DNA of 64,000 nucleotides from Artemisia argyi (GCA_030686995.1 CM060685.1:23854065-23918064), one strand, 5' to 3'. Positions 1 to 11,635 are shown, counted from the first letter of the stretch. Notes: a model not told the origin generated them from the sequence alone. Program-made: numbers and translations.

Positions 1-1
1 T

Positions 2-3000
2 TTTGTTAGAGAATTAGATGGTGTTGATCTTCTCAAGGGGAGTCGGGGCACTAATCTTTACACCATCTCCATCGAAGATATGCTACGGTCCTCTCCAATT
101 TGTCTGCTCTCTAAAGCATCCAAGAACAAGTCATGGTTGTGGCATCGTCGTTTAAACCATTTGAACTTCGGTACCATCAATGAACTTACACGTAAGGATC
201 TTGTTCGAGGCTTGCCCAGACTTAAGTATGAAAAAGACCATCTGTGTTCCGCCTGTCAAATGGGCAAGAGCAAAAAGCATACCCATAAACCCAAAACTGT
301 CAATTCAATCATGGAAGTTCTTCATACTCTTCACATGGATCTTTGTGGACCAATGAGGATTCAAAGTATCAATGGAAAGAAATATGTGCTGGTTATTGTT
401 GATGATTTCTCTCGATTCACATGGGTGAAATTTCTACGATCAAAAGATGAAACTCCTGAAACCATCATCAAACTCATCAAGATGTTGCAAGTCCGCCTTA
501 ACAAAACAGTTAGAGTCATTCGTACTGATAATGGAACAGAATTTTTGAACAGACAACTTACTCTGTTTTATGAAGGTGTCGGGATCAGTCATCAAAAGAG
601 CATTCCACGAACTCCTCAACAAAATGGAGTTGTTGAAAGACGCAATCGCACCTTAGTTGAAGCTGCAAGGACTATGCTCATCTTTTCCAAAGCTCCTCTG
701 TTTCTTTGGGCTGAGGCAATTGCCACCGCATGTTACACACAGAACCGATCCTTGATACATCCTCTCCACTGCAAGACTCCCTATGAACTGGTTCATGGCA
801 GAAAACCCGATCTTTCGTTTCTTCGAGTTTTTGGTGCACTTTGCTATCCAACCAATGATAGTGAAGACCTTGGGAAACTCAAGGCCAAGGCCGACATTGG
901 TTTCTTCGTTGGCTATGCTCCAGAGCGAAAGGGGTACCGAATCTACAACAAACGTACCAGAGATATAATGGAAACAATCCACGTTACTTTCGATGAGCTG
1001 ACTGAGCAACCGGTTCCTGGACAATCAAGTTCTGGACCCGTACCTAACCTTTTGTCCCCTGGACCAATTAGTTCCAGGCTTGTACAGAATCCCATCCCTG
1101 CTGCTCCTTTTGTACCTCCTACAAGTGAAGATTGGAAGAAACTGTTTGACCCAATGTTTGATGAATACTTTGAACCTCAACTGATGAATGCTCCTGAAGC
1201 TACTATGGTTCAACCACCAGATGGGGTGGTGAATGATCAAGATGACAATAACGGACCATCCACTTCATTGTCATGGGATTCTGAAGCTCCCGCCATCAGT
1301 CAATCAGTTAGCACGTCTAATGTCCAACCTTCACTTGCACAGCGAGCTGCAAATGTAGATAATACATCTGAAGTTAATCCTTTTGCTCCACCTGATAATG
1401 AGCCGTTTGTTAACATCTTTGCCCCTGAACCATCAAATGATGTAACATCCTCTGACGAATCTAACACAGCTACCTCAGTTCCACATTCTCAACCCCATGA
1501 ATACCTTCGAAAATGGACCAATGATCATCCTATTGACAACATTATTGGAAATCCTTCACGTCCAGTATCGACTCGCAAGCAACTTACAACCGACGCATTG
1601 TGGTGCTTCTTCAATTCTGTTCTTTCTAAAGCTGAACCAAAAAGCGTCAAGGATGCAATGTCTAAACACTCATGGTTCACTGCAATGGTGGACGAAATTC
1701 ATGAATTTGACCGACTGGATGTCTGGGAACTAGTACCACCTCCCGAGTGTGCTATGATCATTGCTCTCAAATGGATATTCAAGGTTAAACTTGATGAGCA
1801 TGGAGATGTTTTGAAAAACAAAGCTAGGCTTGTGGCAAAAGGATATCGACAAGAAGAAGGTATTGACTTTGAAGAATCCTTCGCCCCAGTTGCTAGAATA
1901 GAAGCCATAAGGATCTTTCTCGCAAATGCTGCAAGTCAAAACATGGTAGTCTATCAAATGGATGTCAAGACCGCATTCTTAAATGGGGATCTGAAAGAGG
2001 TGGTGTACGTATCTCAACCTGAAGGTTTTGTGGATCCAGAACGCCCTAATCACATGTATCGATTAAAGAAGGCTCTATATGGGCTTAAACAAGCACCCAG
2101 GGCGTGGTACGACACCTTGTCTAAATTTCTTCTGGCCAACAAATTCTCCAAAGGCGTTGTTGATCCTACACTCTTTACCAGAAAAATGGGCAAAAACCTC
2201 CTACATGTACAAATCTATGTCGATGACATCATCTTTGCCTCATCTGATCCCACAGAATGTGATCGTTTCTCCCAAGAGATGAGCTCCGAATTCCAAATGT
2301 CTATGATGGGTCAAATGTCATTCTTTCTAGGACTGCAAATTTCTCAAAACCCCAATGGCATATTCATCAATCAATCCAAATACGCCAATGAAATTTTGAA
2401 GAAATTTGGATTCGACTCCAGTGATTCAGTTGATACTCCTATGATTGAACGATCAAAACTTGACAAATATGATGTGGGAATTCCGGTCGACCAAACCATG
2501 TATCGAAGCATGATTGGCTCCTTAATGTACCTTACTGCAAGCAGACCCGACCTTCTATATGCAGTTTGCATTTGTGCCCGGTATCAATCCAAACCCACCA
2601 AGAAACATTTGGAAGCTGTCAAGAGAGTCTTTCGATACCTTAAAGGAACAATCCACATGGGCCTTTGGTACCCTAAAGAAACTTCTATGGCTCTCACAGC
2701 ATATTCGGATGCTGATCATGCTGGATGTCAAGACACTCGTCGCAGTACATCTGGGGGTGCACAGTTTTTAGGGAATAAGCTAGTCAGTTGGTCTTCAAAG
2801 AAACAAATGAGTACGTCTATCTCCTCCACTGAAGCTGAATACATTGCTATGTCATCATGCTGTGCTCAGATCCTCTGGATGCGATCTCAACTCTCTGACT
2901 ATGGCTTCATGTGCAATAAGATTCCTATGTACTGTGACAACAAAAGTGCAATTGCACTCTGCTGCAACAATGTCCAGCATTCAAGAACTAAACACATTGA

Positions 3001-3199
3001 CATTCGACATCACTTCATCAGGGAGCAAGTTGAGAAAGGAATTGTGGAACTTTACTTTGTGAGGACTGAGTTCCAACTAGCCGATATCTTCACCAAAGCA
3101 CTTTCTAGGGAACGGTTTCACTTCATCCTCCCACGCCTTGGTATGAAGAGTCTCACACCTGAGGACCTCAGTTGTCTTCAGGAAGATCAAGAGGAGTAA
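2..3199 (+). CDS. Ty1/copia Pol polyprotein, 5'-truncated by the window edge (pre-integrase, integrase, RT, RNase H)
   Basis: The frame is open from base 2 to a TAA at 3197-3199, about 1,065 codons with no internal stop; the ATG at 80 is internal, not a start. Order: pre-integrase zinc-binding region with [15 protein letters not shown] and CSACQMGK (about 130-300); integrase core with [15 protein letters not shown] and VVERRNRT supplying the D,D,E residues (about 330-680); a Pro/Ser-rich linker (about 1000-1600); reverse transcriptase with [13 protein letters not shown] and the YVDDI catalytic box at 2216-2230; RNase H with YSDADHAG and SSTEAEYIA (about 2690-3080). The polyprotein would copy the element RNA to DNA and integrate it. 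Gag and protease lie outside the window. The long intact frame suggests recent activity. The RT and integrase motifs leave little doubt. Confidence 0.95.
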   Translation, partial: FVRELDGVDLLKGSRGTNLYTISIEDMLRSSPICLLSKASKNKSWLWHRRLNHLNFGTINELTRKDLVRGLPRLKYEKDHLCSACQMGKSKKHTHKPKTVNSIMEVLHTLHMDLCGPMRIQSINGKKYVLVIVDDFSRFTWVKFLRSKDETPETIIKLIKMLQVRLNKTVRVIRTDNGTEFLNRQLTLFYEGVGISHQKSIPRTPQQNGVVERRNRTLVEAARTMLIFSKAPLFLWAEAIATACYTQNRSLIHPLHCKTPYELVHGRKPDLSFLRVFGALCYPTNDSEDLGKLKAKADIGFFVGYAPERKGYRIYNKRTRDIMETIHVTFDELTEQPVPGQSSSGPVPNLLSPGPISSRLVQNPIPAAPFVPPTSEDWKKLFDPMFDEYFEPQLMNAPEATMVQPPDGVVNDQDDNNGPSTSLSWDSEAPAISQSVSTSNVQPSLAQRAANVDNTSEVNPFAPPDNEPFVNIFAPEPSNDVTSSDESNTATSVPHSQPHEYLRKWTNDHPIDNIIGNPSRPVSTRKQLTTDALWCFFNSVLSKAEPKSVKDAMSKHSWFTAMVDEIHEFDRLDVWELVPPPECAMIIALKWIFKVKLDEHGDVLKNKARLVAKGYRQEEGIDFEESFAPVARIEAIRIFLANAASQNMVVYQMDVKTAFLNGDLKEVVYVSQPEGFVDPERPNHMYRLKKALYGLKQAPRAWYDTLSKFLLANKFSKGVVDPTLFTRKMGKNLLHVQIYVDDIIFASSDPTECDRFSQEMSSEFQMSMMGQMSFFLGLQISQNPNGIFINQSKYANEILKKFGFDSSDSVDTPMIERSKLDKYDVGIPVDQTMYRSMIGSLMYLTASRPDLLYAVCICARYQSKPTKKHLEAVKRVFRYLKGTIHMGLWYPKETSMALTAYSDADHAGCQDTRRSTSGGAQFLGNKLVSWSSKKQMSTSISSTEAEYIAMSSCCAQILWMRSQLSDYGFMCNKIPMYCDNKSAIALCCNNVQHSRTKHIDIRHHFIREQVEKGIVELYFVRTEFQLADIFTKALSRERFHFILPRLGMKSLTPEDLSCLQEDQEE

Positions 3200-3474
3200 A
3201 GGGGTTGCTTCACATATCCTTGTATAGTATCAAATCAAAAAGAAAAAGAGAAAAATATAAAACCTATAAAAACCATAAAAATCTGAAAAATCACAAAAAC
3301 TCAAAAATATTCTTCTCTCGACATGTCTCTTGTATAATCGATATTATGTACATTTCTAGAAATGTCATTCAATAATGACACGGAATCATACATATGCTTG
3401 AGCAAGAGTTTTTCGGTTTCAAATAAAGTTTTTTTTCTAAAACATGTCGTCTCTCGAAACATTCTTTAAACATT

Positions 3475-3735
3475 AAACTAATGGCTTACAGTCATTTCAG
3501 GCTGTAACCCGCGCTTAAAACTAATGGCTTACAGTCATTTCAGGCTGTAACCCGCGCTTAAAACTTATGGCTTACAGTCATTTCAGGCTGTAACCCGCGC
3601 TTAAAACTAATGGCTTACAGTCATTTCAGGCTGTAACCCGGTCTTAAAATTATGGCTTGTAGTCATTTCAGGCTACAACCCGGTCTTCAAAATTATGGTT
3701 TGCTATTACTTCAGATAGCAACCCGTTTTTCAAAA
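3475..3735 (+). repeat. Six tandem 42-43-bp units, each with a small hairpin
   Basis: Units begin with ATGG at 3481, 3524, 3567, 3610, 3652 and 3695. Each holds an inverted repeat around a conserved loop like TCATTTCAGG. In units 1-4 the arms are TTACAG and CTGTAA; in unit 5 TTGTAG and CTACAA; in unit 6 TTGCTAT and ATAGCAA. Arm changes are paired, so the stem is kept while its sequence changes. It lies 280 bp after the pol stop, inside the transcribed part of the element. Confidence 0.9.
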
Positions 3736-3998
3736 TGGGGAAAACACGTCGCCAAAATGACGGTTGTTCCCTTTACCGGGTGAAGTTCACCTGGGCATGG
3801 ATTACTTTATATCCATGTTTCCTCGATCTAATGTACGTTTCAGTGCATTATTTCTTGATAAAGAAGAGAAGTCTTCTTTTTATCGCCAAATATTTTCCCT
3901 TCTATGATTTTTCCAGAAAATATTTGTGCAAAACTTGGTGGTACAATGAGATTTTGTTTGGAAATCAATTTGCACTCAAACTTTGCTAAAAATTTTCA

Positions 3999-4493
3999 CT
4001 CAATCAATGACATAACTTAGTTATGTTTTAAACATCCGTCATTGATTGAGGGGGAGAGTGATTTCTCAAAATTTTATGTATCATCAAAACTCCCCACACT
4101 TCGTACTTTAAACCTTGCAACAAAAAGATTTGTGATGGCTATGTGTCAGAATGAGTAAATTTTCAAAGAGTTTTTGTAAAAACTTCGGATATTTTGATAA
4201 CTCTTCAAATCTGACACATAACAACCTCCCTCATAGTTTGAGGGGGAGCAAGAAAAAGTTCCTTTTTATCAGAAAATATTAAATTGACTGCATTTCTCTC
4301 CCAAAAGCTTTCTAAATTATTTAAATCAATTGAGATCAAAAATCTCGAAAGATTTGAAATTTTTGATCGGGGGAGAGAATGTGATTTAAATATGAAATCT
4401 GATAATCAAATGTGATCTTTTCGACTCAATAAATGTGCTCCCACATATGTGCTAAACTCTTTCGAATATCGATGCACATATTGAGGGGGAGCA
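3999..4493 (+). other. Four successive hairpin modules, each ending in a G-rich polypurine tract
   Basis: Module 1: arms 3999-4011 and 4038-4050 (13 bp, CTCAATCAATGAC and its complement), then GGGGGAGAG. Module 2: arms 4140-4150 and 4210-4220 (TATGTGTCAGA), then GAGGGGGAG at 4240-4248. Module 3: nested arms 4294-4302/4371-4379 and 4334-4343/4359-4368. Module 4: arms 4436-4442/4487-4493 and 4445-4452/4474-4481. In modules 3 and 4 the purine tract itself forms part of the stem. Repeated purine tracts upstream of the 3' LTR have been described in Sireviruses; the pairing with hairpins is read directly here. Confidence 0.8.
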
Positions 4494-6315
4494 AAAGGCG
4501 TTTGTGGAAGCAATACCTAAGACCGACCATTTACTTTAATGCACGGAGTTATAAGGTTGGTTAAGGTTAGGTATGAGTTCCCATGATCCACCAGAACCGG
4601 AAGGATCTTCCCAGGGACAATCCATAGATAGATTAGAAGTCCTTAGGAATGATTGAAAAAAAAAGGAGTAAAGTGAGAAAGGGAAGAGTGCGGACTGAGA
4701 TAGAGCTAGGACTGGAACAAACCCAACAAGGTTCTAGTGGTGAAGTCTCGGTAAGCACTGAAGGGGTTGAAGAATGAAAAAGAAATGAAATGAGAAAGGG
4801 TGAAAAGAAATAGCCCTCCAAATATTCAACCTTAGGGCAGAAACCGGGTTCAATTCATAATCTACTGGCGGTTACTAAGGTAACACCGGTATTGAAGACA
4901 AGACGTCATGGACCCAGTGACGCACTGCACTAAACTTCCCAACCACTCAAGTTCTCTTAAAAGAGCTTGTTTCATTCTCACGGGGAACCCTGTGCAATGT
5001 ATCGACCGCTCATTGCGAGCTATGTTGATACCTAAAACAGGAGACGCCTCCCCAGTCTCCGGGAGCAGATCAAAACGCACTATTGAGTCTAGAGCCATGA
5101 GATCATCCATAAATCTCGTTAGGACACATTCCAAATATGCTTATTGTTTCACACAATGTGGAAAATAAGATAAAATATTTAGAGTCCTACGCATTATCCT
5201 TGTGGTATTGCCAGAACATCCGAGTGATATGAAAATATTCACAATGAAGATGGAAATCCTTCTAGAGCGAACATCTTTCAAGCTCTTGGTAGGTGACATG
5301 TGAGATCCATCTTGGATCAATGATCAAGTGGCAACTGGAAAGCAACGATGGTGCGATTCAAATTTGAATCAAACTTGTTCCAGGATATGGATTGACGGAT
5401 ACTTTTGCCAAAACCTCTCAATGTGCTCACCAACTTATCTTTCGAGCACATTGATTGTGTAATATCTTTCAAACAAAAGTATTTTTGATGGAAATGTGAT
5501 TCAAAGTATAAAACTCTCGTCGTGTCTCAAAAATGTTTATCATATGACACGCGAGTGATTTCTATAAATCAATTTCTCATCAATCCGTGAATATCTATTC
5601 ACCGATTCACTCTATCGTGCTGTCTGCTTTGAGACACTCTGGTATGAGAACATGCTAAGTATGAAGATTCCGAAGTGGATTCTTTGGAAAATTCATTACT
5701 ACAAGCTGGAAATTCCTGTCAAGGAGAGTCTTCTTTAAAAGAGACTCTACCTGATCACAGGTCGGTTTTCACAAAACCGGAGGGTAGTCTGTCCTCGCAG
5801 AATGAATGACAAAGCCATATTCGTTCTCTATCTTTATTGCTAACTGTTTTATTTCAGGGACACATATAAAGATGGCGTTGATGGCTCCAGTTTCCAGCTG
5901 AATCGGGTCAATCCATACCTCATGCTCACACATCCTCCACACTATCAATGAAGATGAGAGACTTGCTACAACAAATGTTGAGAGACTACTAACAACGTTT
6001 CCGCAACTCTGATGAAAAGGTCTCCTAATCCAAAAACTCCAATGTAACGTCTCCAGATACAGAAGGGTGTGAGCATGATGGTCCTTAGTCACTACATCAC
6101 ATGAAGGCGATACTACTATGGATGAGGTTGGAGATTTACTTTGGCTGATGATCTCAAAGAAGCTCAAAGATCACACATCACAAAGGAACTCTAATCACAA
6201 GTTCGCTTGGTTGAAGTACGAAGTGTGCTGAAAAGAGAAGAATCAGATCCTACGAGCTACAAAGACTAAAGAATGCTTAAAGACCAAAGATCTTAACTTC
6301 AAAGGTGACCTCGCT
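4494..6315. other. Non-coding tail of the copia element
   Basis: No supportable coding region. Short open frames (for example 5769-6167 on the minus strand) show no recognisable domain. The stretch ends at the polypurine tract and is transcribed with the element if it is active. Function unknown. Confidence 0.5.
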
Positions 6316-6326
6316 TAGGGGGAGAT
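6316..6326 (+). promoter_or_regulatory. Polypurine tract priming plus-strand DNA synthesis
   Basis: TAGGGGGAGAT directly abuts the 3' LTR start TGTTAGGAATAC. Position and composition are those of a retrotransposon PPT. Confidence 0.85.
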
Positions 6327-6687
6327 TGTTAGGAATACAAATATTCCTGTAAAAGTCTCGGTCACCTAATGATTGTAATAGCATTAAGTTAGCTCGTAGT
6401 TAGTTTATTTATTAGTTAATTAGTTTTAGTTTAAGTAACACCGTGGAAGAAGGACGGGTCTTCACCCACTGTATGCCTGATCCACAGCCCGGGAGTGGGC
6501 GTTATATTGTAAGTATAAATACCCCTCTCCACATGTGGAGAGGGTTGGACCTTCATTCACTCTAATCTAATATTTTCTCTTTTTCTTTCAAGGTTCCTTT
6601 CTTTCTTTCTTTCCTCCCCTCCTCCTCAATTCTAACGTCTCACTAATCACAAGATAAACATGTTTCACATATAGTTAGTATTCTACA
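6327..6687 (+). repeat. 3' LTR of the first copia element
   Basis: Starts TGTTAGGAATAC after the purine tract and ends AGTATTCTACA, giving imperfect terminal inverted repeats with TG..CA ends. A TATA box at 6514-6521 marks the promoter. A perfect palindrome follows it at 6523-6544, and a CT-rich tract at about 6585-6640 probably lies in R/U5. Its partner LTR is outside the window. Confidence 0.85.
6514..6521 (+). promoter_or_regulatory. LTR TATA box followed by a 22-bp perfect palindrome
   Basis: TATAAATA, with the palindrome at 6523-6544 (arms CCCTCTCCACA and TGTGGAGAGGG) between the box and the expected start of transcription about 30 bp downstream. The palindrome could form a hairpin in DNA, or in RNA if transcription starts upstream of it. 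Confidence 0.7.
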
Positions 6688-6743
6688 AATTCAATTCCGG
6701 GCTTAAATGACCCCCTAAAAGTGGTTCATTTTTCGCCTCATCA
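6688..6743 (-). repeat. Start of the Athila 3' LTR, cut by the copia insertion
   Basis: On the minus strand it starts TGATGAGGCGAAAA and matches the first 56 bp of the 5' LTR (11566-11621) with only a few differences. The rest should lie beyond the left edge of the window, past the inserted copia element. Confidence 0.8.
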
Positions 6744-8026
6744 CATGCCTGCACCATCTCTTTTACATCACGGAAAATTGTGGGCCAATAGAATCCCGCA
6801 TCGAAAATCTTTCGGGCGGTGGTGTTTATCCCATGATGCCCGCCAGAGGGACCAGAGTGACATTCCCTCATAATCTTTACTGCCTCACTCTCTGAAACAC
6901 AGCGTCTTGTAATTTGGTCTGGACACCTTCAGAATAAAAATGGTTCATCCCAAAAGTAGCATTTTAGCTGAGAAAAGAACCTTTTTCTTTCGTATCTAGT
7001 CAGGTGTTCAGGAACAAGTCTACTTACGAGGTAATTAGCAAAATCGGCGTACCACGGCTCCGAATCAATCATTAACATGAGTTGTTCGTCAGGAAATGAA
7101 TCCCTAATCAAGGGGTTTTCGAGACGAGATAGATGATCTGCGGCCAGATTTTCTGCCCCCCTCTTATCGCGAATCTCAACATCGAATTCTTGTAGCAACA
7201 AGATCCACCGAATTAGTCGTGGCTTAGCATTCTGCTTCACAAAAAGATATCGAAGAGCCGAGTGATCAGTGAAGACGACTGTCTTTGAAAGGACAAGATA
7301 TTGTCGGAATTTGTCGAACGCAAACACTACGGCTAATAATTCTTTTTCGGTGGTGGAGTAATTCTCTTGAGCGGGATTCATGGTTTTGCTAGCGTAGTAA
7401 ATAGGTTGAAAAAGCTTGTCACGCCGTTGGCCCAATACAGCCCTGACAGCGAAATCACTAGCGTCACACATGATTTCAAACGGTAACTCCCAGTTGGGTG
7501 TGATCATGATTGGAGCTTGTGTGAGTTCCTTTTTTAAGAGATCGAATGCATCCTTGCATTCTTGGGAAAAATCGAATGGAGCATCCTTCACAAGCAATTG
7601 AGTCATTGGCCGAGCAATTTTCGGGAAGTCTTTGATGAATCTCCGATAAAACCCGGCGTGCCCCAAGAAGCTGCGTATTGCTTTAACAGTCGTGGGGTAT
7701 GGTAACTTAGATATAACTTCAACTTTAGCTTGGTCCACCTCTATTCCGTTCCCTGAGATCTTATGCCCTAACACAATCCCTTCTTTTACCATGAAATGAC
7801 ACTTTTCCCAGTTTAACACCAAGTTGGTTTCTTCACAACGTTTAAGCATCTTTTCTAGATTAGCAAGACAGCGGTCGAAGGAGTTCCCGAAGACCGAAAA
7901 GTCATCCATGAACACTTCCATGCTGTCTTCCATGAGTTCGTGAAAGATTGCTGTCATGCATCGCTGGAAAGTGGCGGGGGCATTACATAGCCCAAAAAGG
8001 CATCCTTTTATAGGCAAATGTTCCAT
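6744..8026 (-). pseudogene. Athila pol, distal part: RT C-half, RNase H and truncated integrase zinc finger
   Basis: The frame begins with FGLCNAPATFQRC, the continuation of the RT broken at about 7995. VFMDDFSVFG carries the RT aspartates; the thumb (LGHKISGNGIEV) follows, then the RNase H region with DASDFAVRAVLGQ, STTEKELLAVVFA and TDHSALRYL. A TGA at 6929-6931 interrupts the frame, which then continues through an integrase HHCC region (ECHSGPSGGHHG). At 6743 that region runs straight into LTR sequence just before the CxxC pair. The catalytic integrase core is absent, so the copy could not integrate itself. Domain identity is certain; the cause of the junction is inference. Confidence 0.9.
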
Positions 8027-10751
8027 AAGGGCAAGTAAACGTGGTCTTTTCTTGGTCCTCAGGTGCTATGGGAATCTGAAAATACCCAGAGAATCCATCC
8101 AAGAAGCAATAGTACTCGTGTCCAGACAATCTCTCTAACATTTGATCAATGAATGGTAAGGGAAAGTGATCTTTCCTCGTGGCATCATTGAGCTTCCGAT
8201 AGTCAATGCATACCCGCCATCCAGTGACCGTTCTCTGGGGCACCATCTCTCCCTTGTCATTCTTAACTACAGTCATTCCACCCTTCTTAGGTACAACCTG
8301 CACAGGACTGACCCATGGGCTATCCGAGATTGGGTAAATCAATCCTGCATCCAGAAGTTTGATAACTTCTTTCTTTACTACTTCCTTAATGTTAGGGTTC
8401 ACTCGCCTCTGGGGTTGCACGGTAGGTTTATAATCTTCTTCCATGAGAATCTTATGTGTGCAAAAAGTTGAGTCAATCCCCTTAATGTCGGCTACACTCC
8501 ATGCGAGCACCCCTTTATATTTCTTTAGGACCTCTAAGAGTTTACCTTTTTGTTCATGTTCCAAGGAAGAGTTTATGATTACCGGCAGTTGGTCCTCTCC
8601 CTGGAGGAAGGCATACTCTAAATGGTTAGGAAGCTCTTTAAGATCTAACTCAGGAGGTTCGATAACAGAAGGTTTGAGCTTGTTTTTGGGCTTTCGGAGC
8701 TCGAGATGCTCCGTTGCCTCTTGTCTGGGGTAGAAGGAGACTGCACCAACATCCTCCATCTTTTCTACCTCTAGCAAAGGCAGAAAACTCTCGTCCCGTA
8801 GCCAGCCTTCCTCGATCTGTTCATCGACACAACTATCAATGACATCTGTGAGTTCATCGACCTCCCCAATGAAATAGAGCCGGTTGGCTGCTTCGAGGGA
8901 GAGGTCCATAGAATCCTTAATGTCGAAGGTTGTACTATCGGTTCCCACTCGTAAGGTTAATTTGCCGTCATAAACTTCAATGACTGCACGAGTGGTAGCA
9001 AGAAATGGTCTCCCTAAAATGATGGGTACCAAGTCATCCTCCTCCATATCCAGGATTACGATGTTGACCGGGAATTTGAATTTCCCAACTTTGACTAGCA
9101 CATTCTCGCATATCCCTACGGGGTACTTGACTGATCTATCGGCTAGTTGGATGTTCATACGGGTAGACTTTAATCCAGAGTATCCTAGTTTAAGGAACAT
9201 AGAGTGAGGCATGAGATTGATACTCGCTCCCAAATCGGCAAGAGCATTCTTGATTGATAGAGATCCTATGAAGCAAGGCAGGGTGAAACTGCCCGGATCG
9301 TCTACCTTTTTTGGTAGCCCTCGATGGGTCACCACTGAGCATTCTTCCCCCAGGGTCACAAGACCCTCGAGTTTCTTCCGGTTAGCAAGTAGTTTTTTAA
9401 AGTATGCGCTATACTTGGGCATGTGATAGCAAGCATCAAGGAGGGGTATGGTGACAACCGAGTCTTTTAGGTATGACAAGAATCTCTTGTTATCATTCTC
9501 AATTTTCTGGTTCCTTAATCGGGATGGAAATGGGATTCTCACGGGTTGGTTAGGTAGGGTTGATGGGGAAGGGGTCGTCAAGGGAGGTTGGTCGGGGGTC
9601 TCGCCGCCTACATCCTCCTCCTCCTCGCCAGGTTTGTTTGGATCGGGGGCAATGGGGGACGAGCTTGGGTATGGTGGGTCCTTGGTTGTTGTTCCAGCTC
9701 GAGTGGTTATCGCGAGCATGGGGTCTTTTTTGCTTACTGATGGCATTTCAAGATTATCTAGGGCTGAGTTAAGTTTGTTAAAAAATTCTCCAATGTCATC
9801 CTGCTGCTCGTCGAAAAGCTTATTAAGACCTTTCATTTGCAAGCCTTTTTCTTGAGTGAAGTGACCAAGGTCATCTTCAAAAGTGCTCCTGATTTCGAAT
9901 TCAGGGCCTTCCTCTCCTTCTTTTCTCTTTACCAGATTTCCCCAGAGGGTGTAATCGTCATTTTGGTAAAAAGGCAAAAGGGAGGGATCAGCATAAATGT
10001 CCCCTCCTGACAAGCATGCATGTTCAGTTGTGGCTGATCCTCCGCATTCTTCTACCTCATGCGGGCCCCCACAGTAATCGCAGATTAAGTAAGGATTCGA
10101 CAGTTGTTTAGGTAACTGCGATCCAGCTAGGTATTCCACTCTTTTGTGAATTTTTCTCAACCGATCTGAAGTGATTTCAGAAATGCTGACAGTCGACTCA
10201 GGTTCATCCCAAGTGTCATCCTGGTCTTGAGCATATTCTTCAATCCTATCCCATCCTTCTTCGGCACTAAGATTGGCCAATCTCCCTCTTCTAGATTGGT
10301 TAATTCCTTTTCGATCGTTAGAGGAGATATTATCGTAGAAGATTTGGACCAAGAGCCAAAGCTCAATGCCATGATGGGGAACTTGTCTTATTAAATCTTT
10401 GAATCTAATCCACGATTTATGGAAGGGTTCGTCCTTCCCTTTCCGGAAACGGAGGATCCTATCTCTAAACGCTGAGGTTTTTCCAGGTGGAAAGAACTTC
10501 TCATAGAACTTAGATATGAGTTGCTCCCATGTGAAAATAGATTCAGAAGGGAGTTTATCATACCATTCTTGGGCCTTTTCATATAGGGTGAAAGGAAAGA
10601 ATCGCAATCGGGACGTGTCTCTAGTAGCCCCATCCGTATGGAGGGTGTCTACTATTTTCAAGAAGTCTTTAATGTGTTGGATTGGATCTTCCTCATCTAA
10701 TCCACAAAACTTACACACACTTTGGACAAGCCAAACATCGTTTGCATGCAA
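7983..10751 (-). pseudogene. Athila gag-protease-RT N-terminal part
   Basis: About 920 codons. The gag core is at the start (GLDEEDPIQHIKDF to EWYDKLP), with a C-rich YLICDYCGGPHEVEEC motif further on, then a Pro-rich linker. The protease region has ADLGASINLMP, in which D-L-G replaces the usual D-S/T-G, as in other Athila-type elements. RT follows with WVSPVQVVPKKGG, WRVCIDYRKLND and FLDGFSGYFQIPI. The frame ends shortly after AYKRMPF because of one extra T in the T run near 7993-7997; the correct RT continues in the frame ending at 6929. The apparent start at 10751 lies in a rearranged duplication, so the true gag start is missing or scrambled. Confidence 0.9.
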
Positions 10752-10863
10752 AACATCGTTGGATCTTCCTCATCTAATCCACAAAACTTACACACACATT
10801 GATGGAGATAGACACACACATCAACAAGCCCCTCATTGATGGAGATAGATACAACATCAACAA
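10682..10863. repeat. Short direct duplications scrambling the Athila gag start
   Basis: A 39-bp segment at 10682-10720 recurs at 10759-10797 (77-bp offset). A second pair, beginning TTGATGGAGATAGA and ending CATCAACAAG, lies at about 10799-10863. These duplications lie where the upstream gag sequence should be and probably arose by slippage or repair. Confidence 0.75.
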
Positions 10864-10916
10864 GAAATCTATGAGATCTAATCAATTATATACAAGTTTC
10901 ACATAATCACAAGTAG

Positions 10917-11621
10917 ACACAAGGCGAATTAGCAAATCATCATCAAAGAAGAGCAAACAACAATGATAATGGAAAACATAATTAAGATAGAATCATCAAA
11001 CCAATACATGATGTTTATGGAGTGATTGAAACCCTCTAAGTTGCTGGAAAATCACCTACCTAAACCCAGGAATCGACCTTAGGGTTTAGGGCTTACAAAA
11101 AGTGAAGTTATGATGTTATATTTATAGGCATGTTTTCTGTCGGCAAGGCTTGACGCCGTCAGGTCATTTCTCTTGACGCCGTCAAGACCATTTTTTCACC
11201 AAATTGTAGATCTCTTCGTCCTCTTCACGTGGGCTTTTGAATCACCTAAATCCGAGTTCGTATGCAAAAGTTATGACCAAAACAATATCAGCTACTCCGC
11301 GCGCAAGTTTTGACAAGTTAACACGTGACGGCCTTGGGTGACGCCTTCACGTTTCTTCTGGGCTGTCACCACTTTTACTCTTGACGCCGTCAGGATTTTC
11401 TTCTTGACGCCGTCACCTACTGTTCTCAGCAAGGAAAATTAAGACTTTGGCGTTTTCTTCACTTTTATGCTCCAAAAACGTCCAAATTGCTTCCTTTTTC
11501 AGATTTCTCTCCCAAAGTACCTAAAATCACAAAAGGAACGATTTAGGGCAATATTTGATCAAATAAATTCAATTCCGGGCTTAAATGACCCCCTAAAAAC
11601 GGTTCATTTTTCGCCTCATCA
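10917..11621 (-). repeat. Athila 5' LTR (inner boundary approximate)
   Basis: The outer end is sharp (TGATGAGGCG reading down from 11621) and matches the LTR starting at 47805. It contains at least four TGACGCCGTCA-type motifs at 11147-11415 and a TATA-like CCTATAAATATA near 11120. The inner end is placed at ATTCGCCTTGTG near 10917-10925 because it partly mirrors the outer end; the true end may differ by tens of bases. Confidence 0.65.
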
Positions 11622-11635
11622 GCTAGAAGATCAAG

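Larger units (their letters stand above)
1..6687 (+). mobile_element. Sirevirus-like Ty1/copia retrotransposon, 5' part outside the window
   Basis: Seen: a pol reading frame already open at base 2, a 3.1-kb non-coding tail, a purine tract and a 361-bp terminal repeat ending at 6687. The base after the LTR begins AATTC, the expected 5-bp target duplication, but the left flank is outside the window. The flanking sequence is Athila LTR sequence that also occurs uninterrupted near 11567-11621, so this element inserted into that LTR. The long gap between pol and the 3' LTR, repeated polypurine motifs and hairpins fit Sireviruses; the lineage call is inference. Only one LTR is present, so age cannot be judged. 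Confidence 0.9.
6688..11621 (-). mobile_element. Athila-like Ty3/gypsy retrotransposon, defective
   Basis: Read on the minus strand: a 5' LTR starting TGATGAGGCG at 11621, gag-protease-RT, RNase H and the beginning of integrase, then the start of a second LTR at 6743, which is cut at 6688 by the first copia element. Protein motifs (FPFTLYEKAQEWYDKLP in gag, ADLGASINLMP in protease, VFMDDFSVFG in RT) are those I associate with the Athila lineage. Defects: rearranged gag start, a frameshift near 7995, a TGA at 6929-6931 and loss of nearly all of integrase. No tRNA primer site was identified. Confidence 0.85.

Noticed and set aside
653..1240. Minus-strand frames across pol (653-1024, 1025-1240)
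   Set aside because: Shadows of the intact plus-strand pol frame.
3475..3735. CRISPR array
   Set aside because: Repeats are directly tandem with no unique spacers and lie in a plant retrotransposon.
4862..5168. Frames on both strands at 4862-5134 and 4908-5168
   Set aside because: Mutual shadows in the non-coding tail, no similarity recognised.
5769..6167. 132-codon minus-strand frame in the copia tail
   Set aside because: No recognisable domain, no promoter and in transcribed non-coding sequence of the element.
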